DNA of 64,000 bases from Desulforamulus putei DSM 12395 (GTDB lineage: Bacteria; Bacillota; Desulfotomaculia; Desulfotomaculales; Desulfotomaculaceae): positions 16,564-80,563 of the forward strand of contig NZ_FQUY01000013.1 in NCBI RefSeq assembly GCF_900129195.1, written 5' to 3'. The position numbers and the translations under genes were made by a program. Below the pieces are notes generated by a model. That model saw only the letters and a list, made by a program, of their open reading frames with translations. It made no database searches and had not been told where the DNA came from. Every line of letters starts with the position of its first letter. Position 1 is the stretch's first letter. Positions 63,443 through 64,000 of this stretch are shown here, in pieces.

Positions 63443-64000
63443 TTAGGAATCACCTCCTAGGGCTTTTATAGATTTTTCTTTTTTGCCATATATTTCATCG
63501 CCGTACCCTTTAGCCATCCAATTTAATACTTTGCGATATGCAAAGGCTTTTTGTTCTTTTTCTGTTTCATTAATTACTGATTGTGAATTCAAAAATTCTA
63601 TTTTCACAATATCATTTAAAGGTACCCAAATTTGTTTCTCAGGGTTATCTGCATCCTTTACCAACAACGAACCTTTATCATTCCAACTGTATCTTAAACA
63701 TTCCCCACTGATATTTTGGCTGTCTTTAAGCATCACTTTAACATATGGCCGTATGCCGGCTTTGCGATACATGATAAACGATTTTTGTAATAAATTGTCT
63801 CTATTAGTTTTGACACCTTTGTTTTTAAAAGGCAAAATACCTACATTAATAATTAATTCAAGCAATCCTAATGCCAGTGCCAAAATAATTTCAATCATAA
63901 ATATTTCGCTAATTATATTGATATTTATTATGCCACCGGAAATTCCTGCTGCTGCCATCATAGTATCAATAAATTGTTTAATAGCGTTTTCCTGCCAAAA
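63443..64000 (-). CDS. Membrane protein, paralogue of the 46843 gene (5' end outside window)
   Basis: The frame is open to the right edge, so the start may lie beyond 64000; the first visible ATG is 63961. A membrane segment (IIININIISEIFMIEIILALALG region) is followed by a domain with VKVMLKDSQNISGECLRYSWN and LLVKDAD, matching the C-terminal domain of the protein at 46843. Function unknown. Confidence 0.65.
   Translation of the reverse strand, partial: FWQENAIKQFIDTMMAAAGISGGIININIISEIFMIEIILALALGLLELIINVGILPFKNKGVKTNRDNLLQKSFIMYRKAGIRPYVKVMLKDSQNISGECLRYSWNDKGSLLVKDADNPEKQIWVPLNDIVKIEFLNSQSVINETEKEQKAFAYRKVLNWMAKGYGDEIYGKKEKSIKALGGDS

Noticed and set aside
1..64000. tRNA, rRNA or known riboswitch (c-di-GMP, T-box)
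   Set aside because: I looked for their hallmarks, including the conserved c-di-GMP-I core near pilus genes, and found none.

Overview
The window looks like part of a large low-to-mid GC Firmicutes replicon, most likely a plasmid or plasmid-like conjugative element of a Peptococcaceae-type host (Desulfotomaculum/Pelotomaculum-like). The host assignment is an inference from strong AGGAGG ribosome binding sites, many GTG/TTG starts, copper-amine-oxidase-type 'stalk' proteins, a type I-C-like CRISPR repeat and many IS200/IS605 remnants. Almost every gene lies on the minus strand, so transcription runs from right to left. No rRNA or tRNA gene was seen.

Layout. 1-3 kb: a gene running off the left edge, an XRE repressor with a degenerate ImmA-like protein, and IS200/IS605 debris holding one orphan CRISPR repeat. 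3-26 kb: a DNA-metabolism region with a DnaN-type sliding clamp, phage/plasmid hypotheticals, a SNF2 helicase plus DUF6094-like DNA methyltransferase, a CHC2/Toprim primase, a PD-(D/E)XK exonuclease, a VWA metalloprotease-like protein with a distant MoxR ATPase partner, a DHH phosphoesterase, a Sak4/RecA-like ATPase, SSB and an S1-domain protein. Three leftward operons here start from near-identical promoters. Each is followed by tandem copies of an unusual two-part hairpin, a CG-rich palindrome and an intrinsic-terminator hairpin just ahead of the first gene. 27-36 kb: a VirD4/TraG-type coupling protein, a replication-relaxation-like protein, an iteron field, a RusA-like resolvase, a helicase loader, a replication initiator with a probable origin inside its reading frame, and a ParM/ParR segregation pair coupled to an HD-GYP protein. 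36-64 kb: a Tad/Flp pilus cluster (TadA, TadB, TadC, two Flp-like pilins, several TadE/TadG-like proteins, CpaB, CpaE, a ParA-like ATPase, DUF192, GGDEF, a thioredoxin-like protein) with large secreted PKD, ILEI-like and PQQ-propeller proteins and stalk-domain proteins. A complete IS605-type element splits one gene near 60 kb.

How it fits together: the replication, recombination and partition genes maintain and process the replicon. The coupling protein suggests transfer. The Tad pilus with large secreted proteins suggests surface contact, and one c-di-GMP synthase-type and one hydrolase-type protein are encoded on the same element. The most novel-looking signal is the repeated leader hairpin: eight copies, with outer and inner stems that change in compensating ways. 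Other notable signals are a two-conformation hairpin upstream of ssb, Shine-Dalgarno/hairpin/AUG arrangements, two apparent AUA (or AUC) start codons in the pilus region, and a three-repeat CRISPR-like array next to a TnpB remnant.
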